Below are positions 26,423-36,457 of a stretch of 64,000 bases of DNA, in pieces. The position numbers and the translations under genes are program-made. This stretch comes from Spirochaeta isovalerica (GTDB taxonomy: Bacteria; Spirochaetota; Spirochaetia; DSM-2461): assembly GCF_014207565.1 (NCBI RefSeq), contig NZ_JACHGJ010000001.1, positions 682,001 through 746,000 of the forward strand, written 5' to 3'. Position 1 is the first letter of the stretch, and each line of letters opens with the position of its first letter. The notes under the pieces were generated by a model. It saw only the letters and a program-made list of their open reading frames with translations, did not search any database and was not told where the DNA came from.

Positions 26423-27337
26423 TCAATGGTTCGGTTCGATGTGTATGGAAAAGATCATATCATCGCCCAGTTCCTCTTTAATCGCCTCTTCCACTTTATG
26501 TGCGATGGAATGCCCATGCTCGATGGAGATTTCTGAATCCAGAAGAATGTGCATATCCACAGCCGATATATTGCCGATGCGCCGTGTCTTCAGATTATGC
26601 GGCTGCTGTACTTCCGGAACAGAGGCGGCGATATTCAGTATCTCATTTTGGATTTCCACAGGCAAAGAGACTTCCAGAAGCTCATTAATGCTGTTTTTTC
26701 CAATATGCAGCGCTTCTTTAATGATAAAGAAGCTTACGATCACACAGGCGACCGGGTCCAGAATGACCCATTTATCACCCATGAGTATGGCTCCGCTGAT
26801 TCCTGCAGCCGCTCCCAGTGAAGAAAACGCATCGGATCTGTGGTGATAGGCATTGGCAATAACCGCCGAGCTGTTTATCTTTTTGCCTTTTTTTATTGTA
26901 TAGCGGAAAAGGCTTTCTTTTACGATTATGGAAATGAGAGCTGATAGGAGCGTAACAATATGAGGTTTTATGATCAGACGCCCCTGAAAAATACCCATTG
27001 CGCTGGTAACACCGGAATATCCGATTCCCAGACCGACAATTGAAAGCAGAATCGCAATAATCAAAGCGGAAAGTGTTTCATATTTACCATGTCCGTAATT
27101 GTGGGACTCATCTTTGGGCCGGGATGCTATAAACATCCCGACAATGACGACTATATCTGTACCAAGATCTGAGAGAGAGTGAATACCATCGGCTATCATA
27201 GCCTGGCTGTGTCCGAGAATGCCGGCAACGATTTTAATCATACTTAAGAAGATATTGATTATCGCTCCGACCGCGGTTGTTTTGTTTGCCTGGATTAAAC
27301 GTTCTTTAGATTTGGCAGCTGAATGTGTATTATGCAT
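26423..27337 (-). CDS. Cation diffusion facilitator (CDF) metal exporter
   Basis: Exports divalent cations (Zn, Fe, Mn, Co or Cd) in exchange for protons. The 304 residues have six membrane spans. The paired metal-site motifs are HSLSDLGTD (span 2) and HHRSDAFSS (span 5). The second site has HxxxD and the first HxxxD-like spacing, seen in Mn/Fe or broad-range CDFs as well as Zn types. The C-terminal cytoplasmic domain (about 210-304) has VDMHILLDSEISIEHGHSIA. The SD is GGAG, 7 nt before the ATG. Confidence 0.92.
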   Translation of the reverse strand: MHNTHSAAKSKERLIQANKTTAVGAIINIFLSMIKIVAGILGHSQAMIADGIHSLSDLGTDIVVIVGMFIASRPKDESHNYGHGKYETLSALIIAILLSIVGLGIGYSGVTSAMGIFQGRLIIKPHIVTLLSALISIIVKESLFRYTIKKGKKINSSAVIANAYHHRSDAFSSLGAAAGISGAILMGDKWVILDPVACVIVSFFIIKEALHIGKNSINELLEVSLPVEIQNEILNIAASVPEVQQPHNLKTRRIGNISAVDMHILLDSEISIEHGHSIAHKVEEAIKEELGDDMIFSIHIEPNH

Positions 27338-27526
27338 AACAAGACTCCATTGAAATAATTTTCTATGGGTCCCGCGAAATACTCGCTGCTAACGCCCGAT
27401 CAATTTTATTTTCTGAAAAATAAAACCACCTGATCCCTTTTAAAAATAATACTTATTCATCCGGATAAACGTCAACCTTTAAATTATTCCTTTTTACACC
27501 TCTTTCAGTTCATGAATACAATGTGC

Positions 27527-28080
27527 TCATACCTTCCAATGCTTATAAAAATCCTGGAGAACATAAAATGCTTTTTTTCTGTATTTCTTGTCTTCCGACA
27601 GGAGCCCTTTGCGGTTATACCCTTTCTGAAACCGGTTCGTTCTCACAGGGGTTCTGAAATCATATAGAATCCAGGGAGACAATCCGGCGATATAAGCGAC
27701 TTTTCCGATACAGCGGACCTGTTCTTTATAAAGAGCCTCCTGATGTTCTTCCGTAAACATGTCTGATTTACTGCCGTGCTGTCCCGCTTTGGCTCCGCCT
27801 CCCGTTTCGGTTATAATAACGGGCTTATCGGGATGGGAATAATGAGCCAGGCGCATGAAATTACAACCCAGTTCCCGTGCCAGCTCAAAATTCTCGCGGA
27901 TTTCTTTGTCGGTTACGGCCATGCCGTTGACAACGCTCTCTTCGTGGCAGGAAATCCCTTTCAATTTGAGTGGTATTCCGTTAAGCAGAACCGATGTCCC
28001 TTCTGTCCGGACTACTCTGAACCCGGTCCGTTCTTAAAGCAAGTCTTCTCCCGCTTTGAAGGTTCTGATGTATGCCCGGG
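27527..28080 (-). pseudogene. Decayed beta-glucuronidase (GH2) gene
   Basis: The open part (28033-27527) reads ERTGFRVVRTEGTSVLLNGI, LKGISCHEES, ELGCNFMRLAHYSHP and then directly DKPVIITETGGGAKAGQHG, SPWILYDFRTPVRTNRFQKG and NRKGLLSEDKKYRKKAFYVL. In GH2 glucuronidases about 100 or more residues, including the catalytic acid/base Asn-Glu, lie between the HYSHP and KPVIITE segments; they are missing here, an in-frame deletion. Upstream, the frame is closed by a TAA at 28034-28036 just before ERTGFR, and only a trace of further similarity remains. The gene has also lost its N-terminal sugar-binding domains. It cannot be active. Confidence 0.85.
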
Positions 28081-28134
28081 GAACCAGTTCTGTCTTCTGG
28101 CCGATGGAGAAGAGATAATGGAACAGGTTTTTGC

Positions 28135-28329
28135 AACAGACCCGACAGGTACTATGTGGAGTATATCACCGGCGTAAGAATCTCCGCGGCGAAGGAAATG
28201 CTTGTGCGGGGAGAAGGGAAGATTTATGAGATTTCCGAAAAACTCGGTTTTGAGAGCCCCTACTACTTCAGCAAGGTTTTTAAGAAAACCGAAGGAGTCT
28301 CCCCCCGGGAGTATCTGCAGAATGTATAG
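28135..28329 (+). pseudogene. Remnant of AraC-family regulator (C-terminal HTH)
   Basis: The plus frame reads DRYYVEYITGVRISAAKEML, then KIYEISEKLGFESPYYFSKV and FKKTEGVSPREYL, which is the second helix-turn-helix and C-terminus of an AraC-type DNA-binding domain. The first HTH and the sensor domain are absent, and the sequence before residue DRYY is unrelated. It is head-to-head with the glucuronidase remnant, so the two were probably a regulator-enzyme pair that was deleted together. Confidence 0.8.
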
Positions 28330-28352
28330 TTGATGTTTTTCTCAGAGATATG

Positions 28353-28386
28353 ATAGCAGGAGAGAACCTTTGCGGTCTCCTGCTAT
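28353..28386 (+). terminator. Hairpin after the AraC remnant
   Basis: Perfect 11-bp stem ATAGCAGGAGA / TCTCCTGCTAT with a 12-nt loop. The T-run is poor (TGTTAAT). Probably the surviving terminator of the lost regulator gene. Confidence 0.6.
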
Positions 28387-28422
28387 TGTTAATCCCTCTA
28401 TATGCATTCATAATATTGACTG

Positions 28423-29142
28423 ATGAGCAGCATGGATTTATCAAAAGAATACAGTATCCTGAACAGAAAGATTTTCGACAATTCTTTGCCTGAGACCATA
28501 CCGGTAAAGTGGAACAACTCACGTACCAATCTCGGAAAAACAAGAATTTCCCTCAATAGAGACGGGACTTATGATTTCGCAATAACCATAAGCCGTTTTT
28601 TTCTATGTAGCGATAAGCAGTATACTGAAACCCTTATACACGAAATGATTCATGTCTATATGGCTGTCTCCGGAGAATTCAGGAAAGATGGTAAAATCCA
28701 CGGACCGCTTTTCAAAAAGCATATGAATCGTATCAACAGAGATTTCCCTCAATTCCAAATAACTATAAAAGAGGAAGGCCGGGTGAATGTTGATATCAGT
28801 AAGATCCCCCATCAGAATGGTTTTCTTCTCTGCACCGGGGACAGAATATTTTTTAATCTGCTTAACAAAGATATCGATGAAAGCATTCGCAAACAGGTTA
28901 TCAGACAGATCCCCCTTGCCTACAGGATAAAGCAGGGAGATCTCTATTTCTTTCAGGGACGCTACAGTCAGCTTGCCACAGTGCCTGTCAGAAGAAACGT
29001 GAAAACTTTTATCGGCAAACTGCAATACCTGAGGGACAGGGACTCGATGGAAAGCCTGAGAGATTCCATCCTTCAGAACCATCAGTTACATATTCCTTTG
29101 CAGAAAAAAAAAGGGATGCTATGGAACATCGCTTCTTTCTGA
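28423..29142 (+). CDS. SprT-like zinc metalloprotease-fold protein
   Basis: A 239-residue protein with a SprT-type domain. The zinc motif HEMIH is near residue 72, and the third ligand candidate is in IHGPLFKKHMNRINRDFP. SprT-like proteins resemble the Spartan protease that clears DNA-protein crosslinks; in bacteria their role is poorly known. The C-terminal half (FLLCTGDRIFFNLLNKDIDE and after) is not recognised. There is no clear SD; ATG at 28423 or 28432 are possible starts. Confidence 0.82.
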   Translation: MSSMDLSKEYSILNRKIFDNSLPETIPVKWNNSRTNLGKTRISLNRDGTYDFAITISRFFLCSDKQYTETLIHEMIHVYMAVSGEFRKDGKIHGPLFKKHMNRINRDFPQFQITIKEEGRVNVDISKIPHQNGFLLCTGDRIFFNLLNKDIDESIRKQVIRQIPLAYRIKQGDLYFFQGRYSQLATVPVRRNVKTFIGKLQYLRDRDSMESLRDSILQNHQLHIPLQKKKGMLWNIASF

Positions 29143-29355
29143 TATGTTCTGGACCCATCGACCGGAAAAGGGTAAGCGACGCTGAATATCCCTGACTGAA
29201 TCAGAAGATATTTTCGAGGTCAATGTTGAGTGCTGTCCCGTTATGCTCAACGGAATCACCGGTGTGGGCATGAGCGATATCGAATAAGTGAGAAATTAAA
29301 CTTTTCTTTGCCTATAATCTTTATTAGATTTATTGAATATAGGAGATATTATTTC

Positions 29356-30309
29356 ATGAAATACAGAAAACTTGGAAACACAGGACTCAGTGTGAGCGAA
29401 ATTGCTTACGGATCCTGGCTCACTTTTGCCAATCAGGTGGAACTGGACAAAGCGAAAAAGATAATAAACAGAGCTATTGAACTGGGTATCAATTATTTCG
29501 ACTCCGCCGATGCTTATGAAAAGGGAAAAGCGGAAGAATTGCTGGGAGAGATTCTGCCTCAGAGAAAAAGAAGCCAGTATGTCGTTGCGACTAAAGCTTA
29601 CTGGCCACAGTCTGAACATGAAACCGATAAAGGCTTGAGCCGAAAGCATGTGATCGATTCGATCCATCTCAGTCTCGACAGATTGAAACTGAAATATGTC
29701 GATCTATTTTACTGTCACCGTTATGATACTGAAACGCCGCTTATCGAGACACTGGAAGCCATTGAAGATATGATCAGACAGGGTAAGATTCTCTATTGGG
29801 GAACAAGTGAGTGGACTGCTGAACAAATCGCCGAAGCCCACAAAATCTGTACGGAAAGACAATGGCATCTCCCGGTTGTCAATCAGCCCCTTTACAATCT
29901 GCTGGCCAGAAATATCGAAAAGGAAATTCTTCCCAAGTGTGTTGAACTGGGTATGGGGACCTGTAATTTCTCACCGCTCGCCCAGGGAGTCCTGACCGGC
30001 AAATATTCCGGTGGAAAGGTACCCGCGGGAAGCCGGGGATCAAACGACAGACAGAACATGTGGATGAAAGATCAGATCGGCGATATCGAGCTGCTGAACA
30101 GAGTTGATTCGCTCGGCGAAATTGCCAAAAAATATAATCTGACAATCGGGCAGTTATCTCTGGCCTGGATTCTGCAGAATCCGGGAATATCAAGCGTCAT
30201 AGTAGGCGCGACTTCGATAGAGCAGCTCGAATCCAATGCAGCCGCATCAGGTGTTGTACTTGAGACAGGGGATTATGAAAAAATGAATTCCCTGTTCCCT
30301 GTCGGATAA
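29356..30309 (+). CDS. Aldo/keto reductase (K+-channel beta-subunit/YghZ-like)
   Basis: A 317-residue NADPH-dependent oxidoreductase with TIM-barrel fold. It starts MKYRKLGNTGLSVSEIAYGS. The catalytic tetrad is visible as the Asp/Tyr in NYFDSADAYEKGKAEELLG, Lys in VVATKAYW, and His in YCHRYD. NADPH-binding ends are SPLAQGVLTGKY and GATSIEQLESN. The start ATG at 29356 has AGGAGA 9 nt upstream. It resembles the Kv-beta-like subgroup, whose substrates are often methylglyoxal or other aldehydes. Confidence 0.92.
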   Translation: MKYRKLGNTGLSVSEIAYGSWLTFANQVELDKAKKIINRAIELGINYFDSADAYEKGKAEELLGEILPQRKRSQYVVATKAYWPQSEHETDKGLSRKHVIDSIHLSLDRLKLKYVDLFYCHRYDTETPLIETLEAIEDMIRQGKILYWGTSEWTAEQIAEAHKICTERQWHLPVVNQPLYNLLARNIEKEILPKCVELGMGTCNFSPLAQGVLTGKYSGGKVPAGSRGSNDRQNMWMKDQIGDIELLNRVDSLGEIAKKYNLTIGQLSLAWILQNPGISSVIVGATSIEQLESNAAASGVVLETGDYEKMNSLFPVG

Positions 30310-30367
30310 TACTATTAAACTGGCTCCGGATTTCGGGAAACTGAAAATTCCGGAGACAGATTACTGA

Positions 30368-31729
30368 TTATCCGGCTTCTCTATTCAGATGTTTGAGTTC
30401 AAGAGAGAACCAAACTCCCGTGATAATTGCAGCAAGGGCATCGGCCAGAGGGAATGTAAGCAGCAGCCCCTGAAGTCCGAGAACCGGCGGCAGTATCAGG
30501 AGCAGCGGAATAAGCAGCAGAAACTGCCTGGCGAGGTTGAGAACCAGCGAAGGAACAGCTTTACCTACGACCATAAAATACGTCCCGCCGACGATCTGCA
30601 TTCCCACGAGAGGGAATATGGCGACGACATAACGTATAACGACCGCAACTGTATCCAGAAGATCCGGATCGCTGCTGAATACGGCGGCAATACTCCGCGG
30701 GAAAAGCATAAGAATGAAAAAACCTGCCGTAGTATAAATTGATGCATATAATAAGGTGATTTTAACTGTTTTAAGCACCCTCTTGAACAAACCGGCACCG
30801 TAATTGAACCCCGCAATGGGCTGAAATCCCTGAATCAGACCGAAAAGAGGCATGAACAGGAACATTATAAGTCTGTTGACGACTCCGTAAGCTGAGATAA
30901 AAATGGCTCCGCCATATAATCCCAGAAGATTATTTACCATAATTGAAACAATGCTCTGCCCGGACTGGCGTATAAAAGACGGAATGCCCAGCACGACAAT
31001 TTCCCTGAGCACACTGCCTTTGGGGATCCAGTGTTTGGGCAGGACCTGAATCAGGGAACGGCGAAGTAAAAAGAACCTCGATGCGTAGACAAAAGCGAGA
31101 AACTGACCTGAAACTGTAGCCCATGCGGCTCCGGCGACTCCCATCTTAAAAACAAATATAAAAAGCGGATCCAGAATGATATTTGTCACAGCCCCGATAA
31201 GCATGACAGTCATGGAAACTCTCGCTTTCCCCTCGGCTCGGAGAAGATTATTGGAAACCATGGCCATGGCAATAAAAGGCGAGCCGACAAGAATGACCTT
31301 TAAATATTCTGTCGCGTGATCTCTCAGGGGTTCTCTCGCTCCCAGAAGATTAAGAAGAGGTTCCAGAAGAAGAGTTCCTGATATAAATGTCGCCAGACCG
31401 AGAAACAGAGCCAGAGCAAAAGCATTTCCCGCCGCACGCCTGGCCCGGCTGTCTTCCCCGGCTCCCAGAGCCCTTGATACAATGGAAGCCGATCCCTGTC
31501 CGATGGACATTCCGAATGCCATGACTATCATCTGTGCCGGAAAAGCGAGAGCCAGTCCGCCAATGGCATCGGTTCCCACTCCCCGTCCGATAAAAATGGT
31601 ATCGACAAGATTATATAAACCGTTAACCGCCATGGCGACGGTCGCCGGTATGGATAGTTTCACCAGAAGAGAGCTGACCGGCGCCTGTCCGAGGGCGGCT
31701 CTCTCGTCAATTTTTTTATTTTCGTTCAT
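30368..31729 (-). CDS. MATE-family efflux transporter
   Basis: A 453-residue, 12-span exporter of the MATE (NorM/DinF) family, which expels cationic drugs in exchange for Na+ or H+. It shows two homologous halves; the first opens PVSSLLVKLSIPATVAMAVN and the second PKGSVLREIVVLGIPSFIRQ. Both match the MATE start-of-bundle pattern (L.iPa and LgiPs). Ile/Leu/Val-rich spans fill the length. It is monocistronic. Confidence 0.9.
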   Translation of the reverse strand: MNENKKIDERAALGQAPVSSLLVKLSIPATVAMAVNGLYNLVDTIFIGRGVGTDAIGGLALAFPAQMIVMAFGMSIGQGSASIVSRALGAGEDSRARRAAGNAFALALFLGLATFISGTLLLEPLLNLLGAREPLRDHATEYLKVILVGSPFIAMAMVSNNLLRAEGKARVSMTVMLIGAVTNIILDPLFIFVFKMGVAGAAWATVSGQFLAFVYASRFFLLRRSLIQVLPKHWIPKGSVLREIVVLGIPSFIRQSGQSIVSIMVNNLLGLYGGAIFISAYGVVNRLIMFLFMPLFGLIQGFQPIAGFNYGAGLFKRVLKTVKITLLYASIYTTAGFFILMLFPRSIAAVFSSDPDLLDTVAVVIRYVVAIFPLVGMQIVGGTYFMVVGKAVPSLVLNLARQFLLLIPLLLILPPVLGLQGLLLTFPLADALAAIITGVWFSLELKHLNREAG

Positions 31730-31785
31730 ATATATAATTCTATATGCAAATAGTTAACATAGCTACACTGCAAGAGGGAATAATA

Positions 31786-31827
31786 ATGCCCCTGAGCAGA
31801 CGACTCTCTATTTTTTTGATAAAATGA
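31786..31827 (+). CDS. Possible 13-codon leader peptide upstream of fecR-like gene
   Basis: ATG CCC CTG AGC AGA CGA ... encodes MPLSRRLSIFLIK and then stops. It has an ideal SD (AGAGGG, 7 nt spacing), better than many true genes here. It ends 56 nt before the next ATG. It may be a translated leader regulating the FecR-like gene, or chance. Confidence 0.35.
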   Translation: MPLSRRLSIFLIK

Positions 31828-31883
31828 CTTCTTTATTATAAAAAAAACCAATAATCCCCTATACTTGCTAACAGGAGACCCAA

Positions 31884-32558
31884 ATGAAAAACAACAGAAC
31901 CAATACTGCCATATTCATCATCCTCACTTTGATTACAACTTTCGCATTCCCATCAGGGAATCAGGGATCTTCGGGATCATCTTCAGCCTCAGTAAAAGGA
32001 AAAATAGCCTATATGGAAGGAGACGTTCTTCTGAACAGCAGAGAAGCCAATATTGGAGACACCGTAAACAACAGCGACACCCTGGAAACTGGCCCGGGCG
32101 CTTTTTGCGAGGTTGTTTTTGAAGACGCGAACGTATTCCGTCTCGATGAACTGACCATAACCCGTATAAACTGGACCGAAAGCGATATCGTACTCGAGCA
32201 GGGAGGTATCAGCGCCGTATTCAACAAACTGGATAAACTGATCAGGGAAATGAGAGATTTTACGGTGTCGACACCCACAACGACTGCCGGAGTGAGAGGG
32301 ACTGTTTTCTACGCCCGCGTCGAAGATCCGGATAATACCTATGTCTGCATCTGCAATGGCGAACTCCAGATGAATTATAGTGATGATTCATTGAATATCG
32401 AAGCTCAACACCACAAAGCCTACCGCTTCACCAATAATAACGGCGCCGTTTCATGGAACAGCGCTCCCATGCTCTACCACGATGACCCGCAGATGGAGGA
32501 AGTCGCTTCAAGAATCGATTTTGTTATCCCCTGGGATAAAAGTACAAGCAGTTACTGA
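31884..32558 (+). CDS. Exported FecR-domain protein
   Basis: A 224-residue protein with a signal peptide (NTAIFIILTLITTFAFPSG) and a FecR domain: GKIAYMEGDVLLNSREANIG, DTLETGPGAFCEVVFEDANV, STPTTTAGVRGTVFYARVED. In spirochaetes FecR-like proteins are often exported and not linked to a sigma factor or iron transport, unlike classical FecR. No sigma factor or TonB receptor is nearby, so a structural or sensory envelope role is more likely. The start has AGGAGA. It ends 2 bp before the convergent chemoreceptor stop. Confidence 0.85.
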   Translation: MKNNRTNTAIFIILTLITTFAFPSGNQGSSGSSSASVKGKIAYMEGDVLLNSREANIGDTVNNSDTLETGPGAFCEVVFEDANVFRLDELTITRINWTESDIVLEQGGISAVFNKLDKLIREMRDFTVSTPTTTAGVRGTVFYARVEDPDNTYVCICNGELQMNYSDDSLNIEAQHHKAYRFTNNNGAVSWNSAPMLYHDDPQMEEVASRIDFVIPWDKSTSSY

Positions 32559-32560
32559 AA

Positions 32561-34423
32561 CTATTCGGTTCTGAACCTGTTAATTTCTATGCCGAGCTTA
32601 TCGCTGCTTTCACCCAGCTGAATGGATAAGCCGGCGATTTCGCTCATGGCCTCGTTGACTTCTTCTGTTCCGCGGACAACTTCATCCATACCGTTGGTGA
32701 CTTCTCCGGAAATGCGTCTGACGTCTTCCATCGCCTTATTGACGAAAGCCGATCCCCTCTCCATTTCTTCCGCGCTGGTGCTGATATGAACGGTTATATC
32801 ATTCAAAGAGGTCATTGCCTCGAGGATCTGACGTCCACCGACCGAAAGCTCTTCCGTGCTGGAATAAATCTCTGAAAAAGCACTGACGACTTCTCCCACT
32901 TCAGACTTAATCATATGAAACGCTTCGTCGGTTGTCGTTATGCTCTTTTCCGTATCGTCTATCCCCTGGATGATTCCCTTGATGCTCTCTTTTATTTCTT
33001 TGACCTGTCGGGAAGACTCTTCCGCCAGCTTTCTTATTTCATCAGCGACCACGGCAAAGCCCAGTCCGGAATCCCCCGCATGAGCTGCTTCGATGGCGGC
33101 ATTCATGGACAAAAGGTTCGTTTTCGAGGCAATGGCGCTTATGATGGACACCATATCGCCGATTCTATCCACATTATCACCGATTTCAGCTCTGAATATG
33201 CGGCTTGTGTTACGCAACTGCTCCTCACCTTCCGCAGAGGTTTTCAGAAGCTGTTCAGAAGATTCGGATTTCATTCTGGTTATTTTGGAAACGCTTTCAA
33301 TGGATGAAATCATTTCCGTAACCGATGCGGAGGTCTGTCGAACCATAGCTGATTGCTCATGCATCTGCCGGTTCAAACCGGAAATGTTGGAATCGATTTC
33401 GCCGATGGAACCGACTGAGGATATGATATTCTCATCGAGTTTTGTAATGTGATTCCTCATATTGGAAACGTTTGTCGAAATCTGAACGAGCGCCGAAGCC
33501 GTCTCTTCTGTATTGGCTCCCAGTTCGTCGCGAATGCGTAATGTCTGCATGGAGGCGTTCTTAATATTAATGACAATGGCTTTGAGCTGATTTATGAATG
33601 AATTGAAACTGTTAGCCAGCAGTCCCACTTCATCAGAGGATCTGACAATGATTTCCTGAGTGAGGTCCCCTTCTCCCGATGAAATCTCAGTAATTTTGGA
33701 TTCTACAGAGGAGAGAGGCTTAAGTAGCTTTTTTATAGCGAAGAAAATAATCAGGAGAAATACGGCTAGAGCTCCGGACAGCAGAAGAATATAGAATATT
33801 TTAAATTCTTTGACCGCGGCAAACTTCTGATCCTGGGTCATTGTATAACAAACTGTCCATCCCCATTCGGGATATGTTCTGAAAACGACCCAGTAATCCT
33901 GACCATCAACGGTATAATCGAAATCACCGTCCCGTATTTCAAGAATCCTTTTTATATAATCATAATCTTTCAAATCTCCCGAATTCCGGCCAAGTTCCTT
34001 ATGCATGATCGTATAGCCGGCACGGTCGATTATATAGGGAACAACGACCTGATCTTTGTTATTGAAATAAACAGCTTCCAGAGAGACGACCGCATTCCTC
34101 TGATATTCAGGGCGGTATCTGTTTTTCATTTCCTGTACCGAATTTCCACCATCTGTTCCTGATTCGAAGAGCAGTTTTCCCGTCAGGGAAGAAATATTCT
34201 GTTTGTCGACCGCTTCCACCGTTTCCTGAAGCATACGCTCCTGTTCCTGCAGATTCTGGAATACAACATTGACGCTCTCATTGAATTGGGTCTCTTTCTC
34301 AAGGCGGATAATCCCCATCAGCGTCGAATTGACGAATAGATACTGCCCGATATTCACACCAAGCAGAAGAACTGCTGAAACGAAAATGATTTTCAGGGAG
34401 ATTGTCGTTTTATTCCTGGTCAT
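32561..34423 (-). CDS. Methyl-accepting chemotaxis protein (first of paralogous pair)
   Basis: A 620-residue chemoreceptor. An N-terminal span (about 10-30), a periplasmic Cache-type sensor (about 35-205) with [20 protein letters not shown] and [18 protein letters not shown], and a second span (about 210-232) are followed by a HAMP domain ([20 protein letters not shown]) and a cytoplasmic signalling bundle. The bundle contains the conserved tip [35 protein letters not shown]. No CheR-tethering pentapeptide is seen at the end (ends NRFRTE). Senses an unknown small molecule and signals to CheA. Confidence 0.95.
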   Translation of the reverse strand: MTRNKTTISLKIIFVSAVLLLGVNIGQYLFVNSTLMGIIRLEKETQFNESVNVVFQNLQEQERMLQETVEAVDKQNISSLTGKLLFESGTDGGNSVQEMKNRYRPEYQRNAVVSLEAVYFNNKDQVVVPYIIDRAGYTIMHKELGRNSGDLKDYDYIKRILEIRDGDFDYTVDGQDYWVVFRTYPEWGWTVCYTMTQDQKFAAVKEFKIFYILLLSGALAVFLLIIFFAIKKLLKPLSSVESKITEISSGEGDLTQEIIVRSSDEVGLLANSFNSFINQLKAIVINIKNASMQTLRIRDELGANTEETASALVQISTNVSNMRNHITKLDENIISSVGSIGEIDSNISGLNRQMHEQSAMVRQTSASVTEMISSIESVSKITRMKSESSEQLLKTSAEGEEQLRNTSRIFRAEIGDNVDRIGDMVSIISAIASKTNLLSMNAAIEAAHAGDSGLGFAVVADEIRKLAEESSRQVKEIKESIKGIIQGIDDTEKSITTTDEAFHMIKSEVGEVVSAFSEIYSSTEELSVGGRQILEAMTSLNDITVHISTSAEEMERGSAFVNKAMEDVRRISGEVTNGMDEVVRGTEEVNEAMSEIAGLSIQLGESSDKLGIEINRFRTE

Positions 34424-34538
34424 TGTATTACCTCTCAGATATGGAATCCGTATAATACAATATATCCAGAAGTTTATATAATCAAGACCTGTTCTACGCT
34501 TTTCATCAAATTAAAGTGCATAATAAACGATTATCGTT

Positions 34539-36398
34539 TTAATCTGTTTTGAATCGATTAATTTCATTACCCAGGCGTTCGCTGCTGGCACCCAGATCCT
34601 CAGAAAGACGGGAGATTGAACTCATGGCGCGGTTTACTCCTTCGGTATTCACAACCACTTCACGCATACCATTCGCCACTTCATGAGATATCCGTTTGAC
34701 ATCATTCATGGCACTGTTCACATCCGCCGAACCCCTCAACATCTCTTCGGAGCCTGTGCTGATATGAACAGTTATATCATTGAGAGATGTCATGGCCTCC
34801 AGTATCTGCTGGCCTCCTATGGACAGTTCCTCCGTACTGGCAAAAATCTCCGAAAGCGCGCTTACCACTTCCCTTATTTCCGAACCGATTACAGCAAAAG
34901 CGGAATCGGTTTCACCCATGCTCCTCTCTGTCTGCTCGATTCCGGAAATAATACCCTTGATACTTTCCTTGATTTCCTTTACCTGACGATTTGATTCTTC
35001 AGCCAGTTTTCTGATTTCATCCGCCACAACGGCAAATCCCAGACCGGACTGACCGGCATGTGCCGCCTCTATGGCCGCGTTCATTGCCAGGAGATTCGTT
35101 TTTGAGGATATGCTGCTGATGACGGCTACCATCTCACCGATTTTATCCACATTGGCGCCTATTTCATTCCGGAAGATATTACCGGTTCGACGGAGCTGTT
35201 CTCCACCTTTTTCCGAAGTCGCCAGAAGCTGTTCCGAGGATTGGGATTTGACTTTCGTTATCCTGGACACGTTATCTATTGATGAAATCATTTGCGTCAC
35301 CGATGCGGATGTTTCCCGGACCATGGATGACTGTTCCTGCATCTGGTCATTAAGCTGGGAAATATTCTTTTCGATCTGTCCTACCGCTGAGACTGATGTG
35401 GAGATATTCTCATCCAGTTTATTTATATGTCCTTCCATATTTGACATATTGCCGGAGATTTCTTCGAGTACTGTAACGGTTTCCATCATATTCCCGCCGA
35501 GGTCGTCTTTGATTTTCAGTGTGGTGGAAGCAGCTTTCTTGATATTGATGACTATGACTTTCAACTGACTGATGAAGCTGTTAAAACTGGTCGCCAATTT
35601 CCCGACCTCATCGGATGAGTGGATTTCGACTTCCTGCGTCAGATCACCTTCGCCACTGGATATCTCTCTGATTTTCGATTCTACACGTTTCAACGGTTTC
35701 AGAAGAGTTCTCAACGATATAAAAATCAAAACGAGAAAAATGATTAATCCCGCGAGAAGTATTGGAATATACCTGTCGCGGAAACTGTTTACTGCTGAAT
35801 ATTTTTCACTGAAACTTATGGTATAGCAGACAGTCCATCCCCAGGAGTCGAAGGTCCTGAAAACAATCCAGTATTCCTCGCCATCATCGCGATAATCGAG
35901 GCTCCCGTTTTTCAGATCCAGAACTTTCCGGACATAGTCTTTCTGACCAAGTTCCATCGATCCCCGATTCAGATCTTTATGCATGATTATGCTTCCATCG
36001 GCATTCAATATAAAAGGGACGACAGAATCATTATCATCACCGTAATAGGCTTTCTCCAGATTCTCGACTGCATCATTCTGAAACAGCTCTCTGAAGCGTT
36101 TTTCCTGCTGCGCTGAAGTTTCCCCTTCAATCGAAGAGGCATTCCAGAGAAACTGCTGGGTGGCGCTGATATCGTCACTGTAATTCAGAGCGTCAAGGGT
36201 ACCGATAAGACTGCGTTCCCCCTGCTCCAGCGTCTGAAAAACGATATTCACCTTTTCATTGAACTGAAATTCCTTTTCCTCTTCAATAATGGACCGGAAA
36301 ACAGTTCTGACGAAGAAAAACTGAGAAAAATTAATCAGAACGAGCAGCAGAGCGGAAAAGCTGATGATTTTGATAGAAATCGATAATTTTGTCTTCAT
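34539..36398 (-). CDS. Methyl-accepting chemotaxis protein (second of paralogous pair)
   Basis: A 619-residue chemoreceptor collinear with the preceding one: membrane span, Cache sensor ([40 protein letters not shown]), second span, HAMP ([20 protein letters not shown]), and signalling tip [18 protein letters not shown]. The sensor diverges more than the signalling half. The start at 36398 was chosen because AGGTG is 6 nt upstream; a GTG three codons earlier is possible. The stop is followed by a small AAACGAT/ATCGTTT hairpin. The gap to the first receptor gene is 115 bp. Confidence 0.95.
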   Translation of the reverse strand: MKTKLSISIKIISFSALLLVLINFSQFFFVRTVFRSIIEEEKEFQFNEKVNIVFQTLEQGERSLIGTLDALNYSDDISATQQFLWNASSIEGETSAQQEKRFRELFQNDAVENLEKAYYGDDNDSVVPFILNADGSIIMHKDLNRGSMELGQKDYVRKVLDLKNGSLDYRDDGEEYWIVFRTFDSWGWTVCYTISFSEKYSAVNSFRDRYIPILLAGLIIFLVLIFISLRTLLKPLKRVESKIREISSGEGDLTQEVEIHSSDEVGKLATSFNSFISQLKVIVINIKKAASTTLKIKDDLGGNMMETVTVLEEISGNMSNMEGHINKLDENISTSVSAVGQIEKNISQLNDQMQEQSSMVRETSASVTQMISSIDNVSRITKVKSQSSEQLLATSEKGGEQLRRTGNIFRNEIGANVDKIGEMVAVISSISSKTNLLAMNAAIEAAHAGQSGLGFAVVADEIRKLAEESNRQVKEIKESIKGIISGIEQTERSMGETDSAFAVIGSEIREVVSALSEIFASTEELSIGGQQILEAMTSLNDITVHISTGSEEMLRGSADVNSAMNDVKRISHEVANGMREVVVNTEGVNRAMSSISRLSEDLGASSERLGNEINRFKTD

Positions 36399-36417
36399 TT
36401 GGTACACCTACTCCATT

Positions 36418-36447
36418 ATTATAGTTATACAAAAATGAAAACATCAA
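36418..36447 (-). promoter_or_regulatory. Promoter for chemoreceptor gene at 34539-36398
   Basis: Minus strand TTGATG (36447-36442), an 18-bp spacer and TATAAT (36423-36418), 20 bp upstream of the ATG. Looks like housekeeping sigma, not the sigma-28 type usual for chemotaxis genes. Confidence 0.55.
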
Positions 36448-36457
36448 ATTTTTCTGC

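Noticed and set aside
27776-28177. 133-codon plus-strand frame over the glucuronidase remnant
   Set aside because: Antisense to GH2 sequence that is clearly recognisable on the minus strand.
30326-30357. CTCCGGA/TCCGGAG stem between the aldo/keto reductase and MATE genes
   Set aside because: Imperfect stem with a bulge and no T-run on either strand; may be a weak terminator but not supported enough to annotate.
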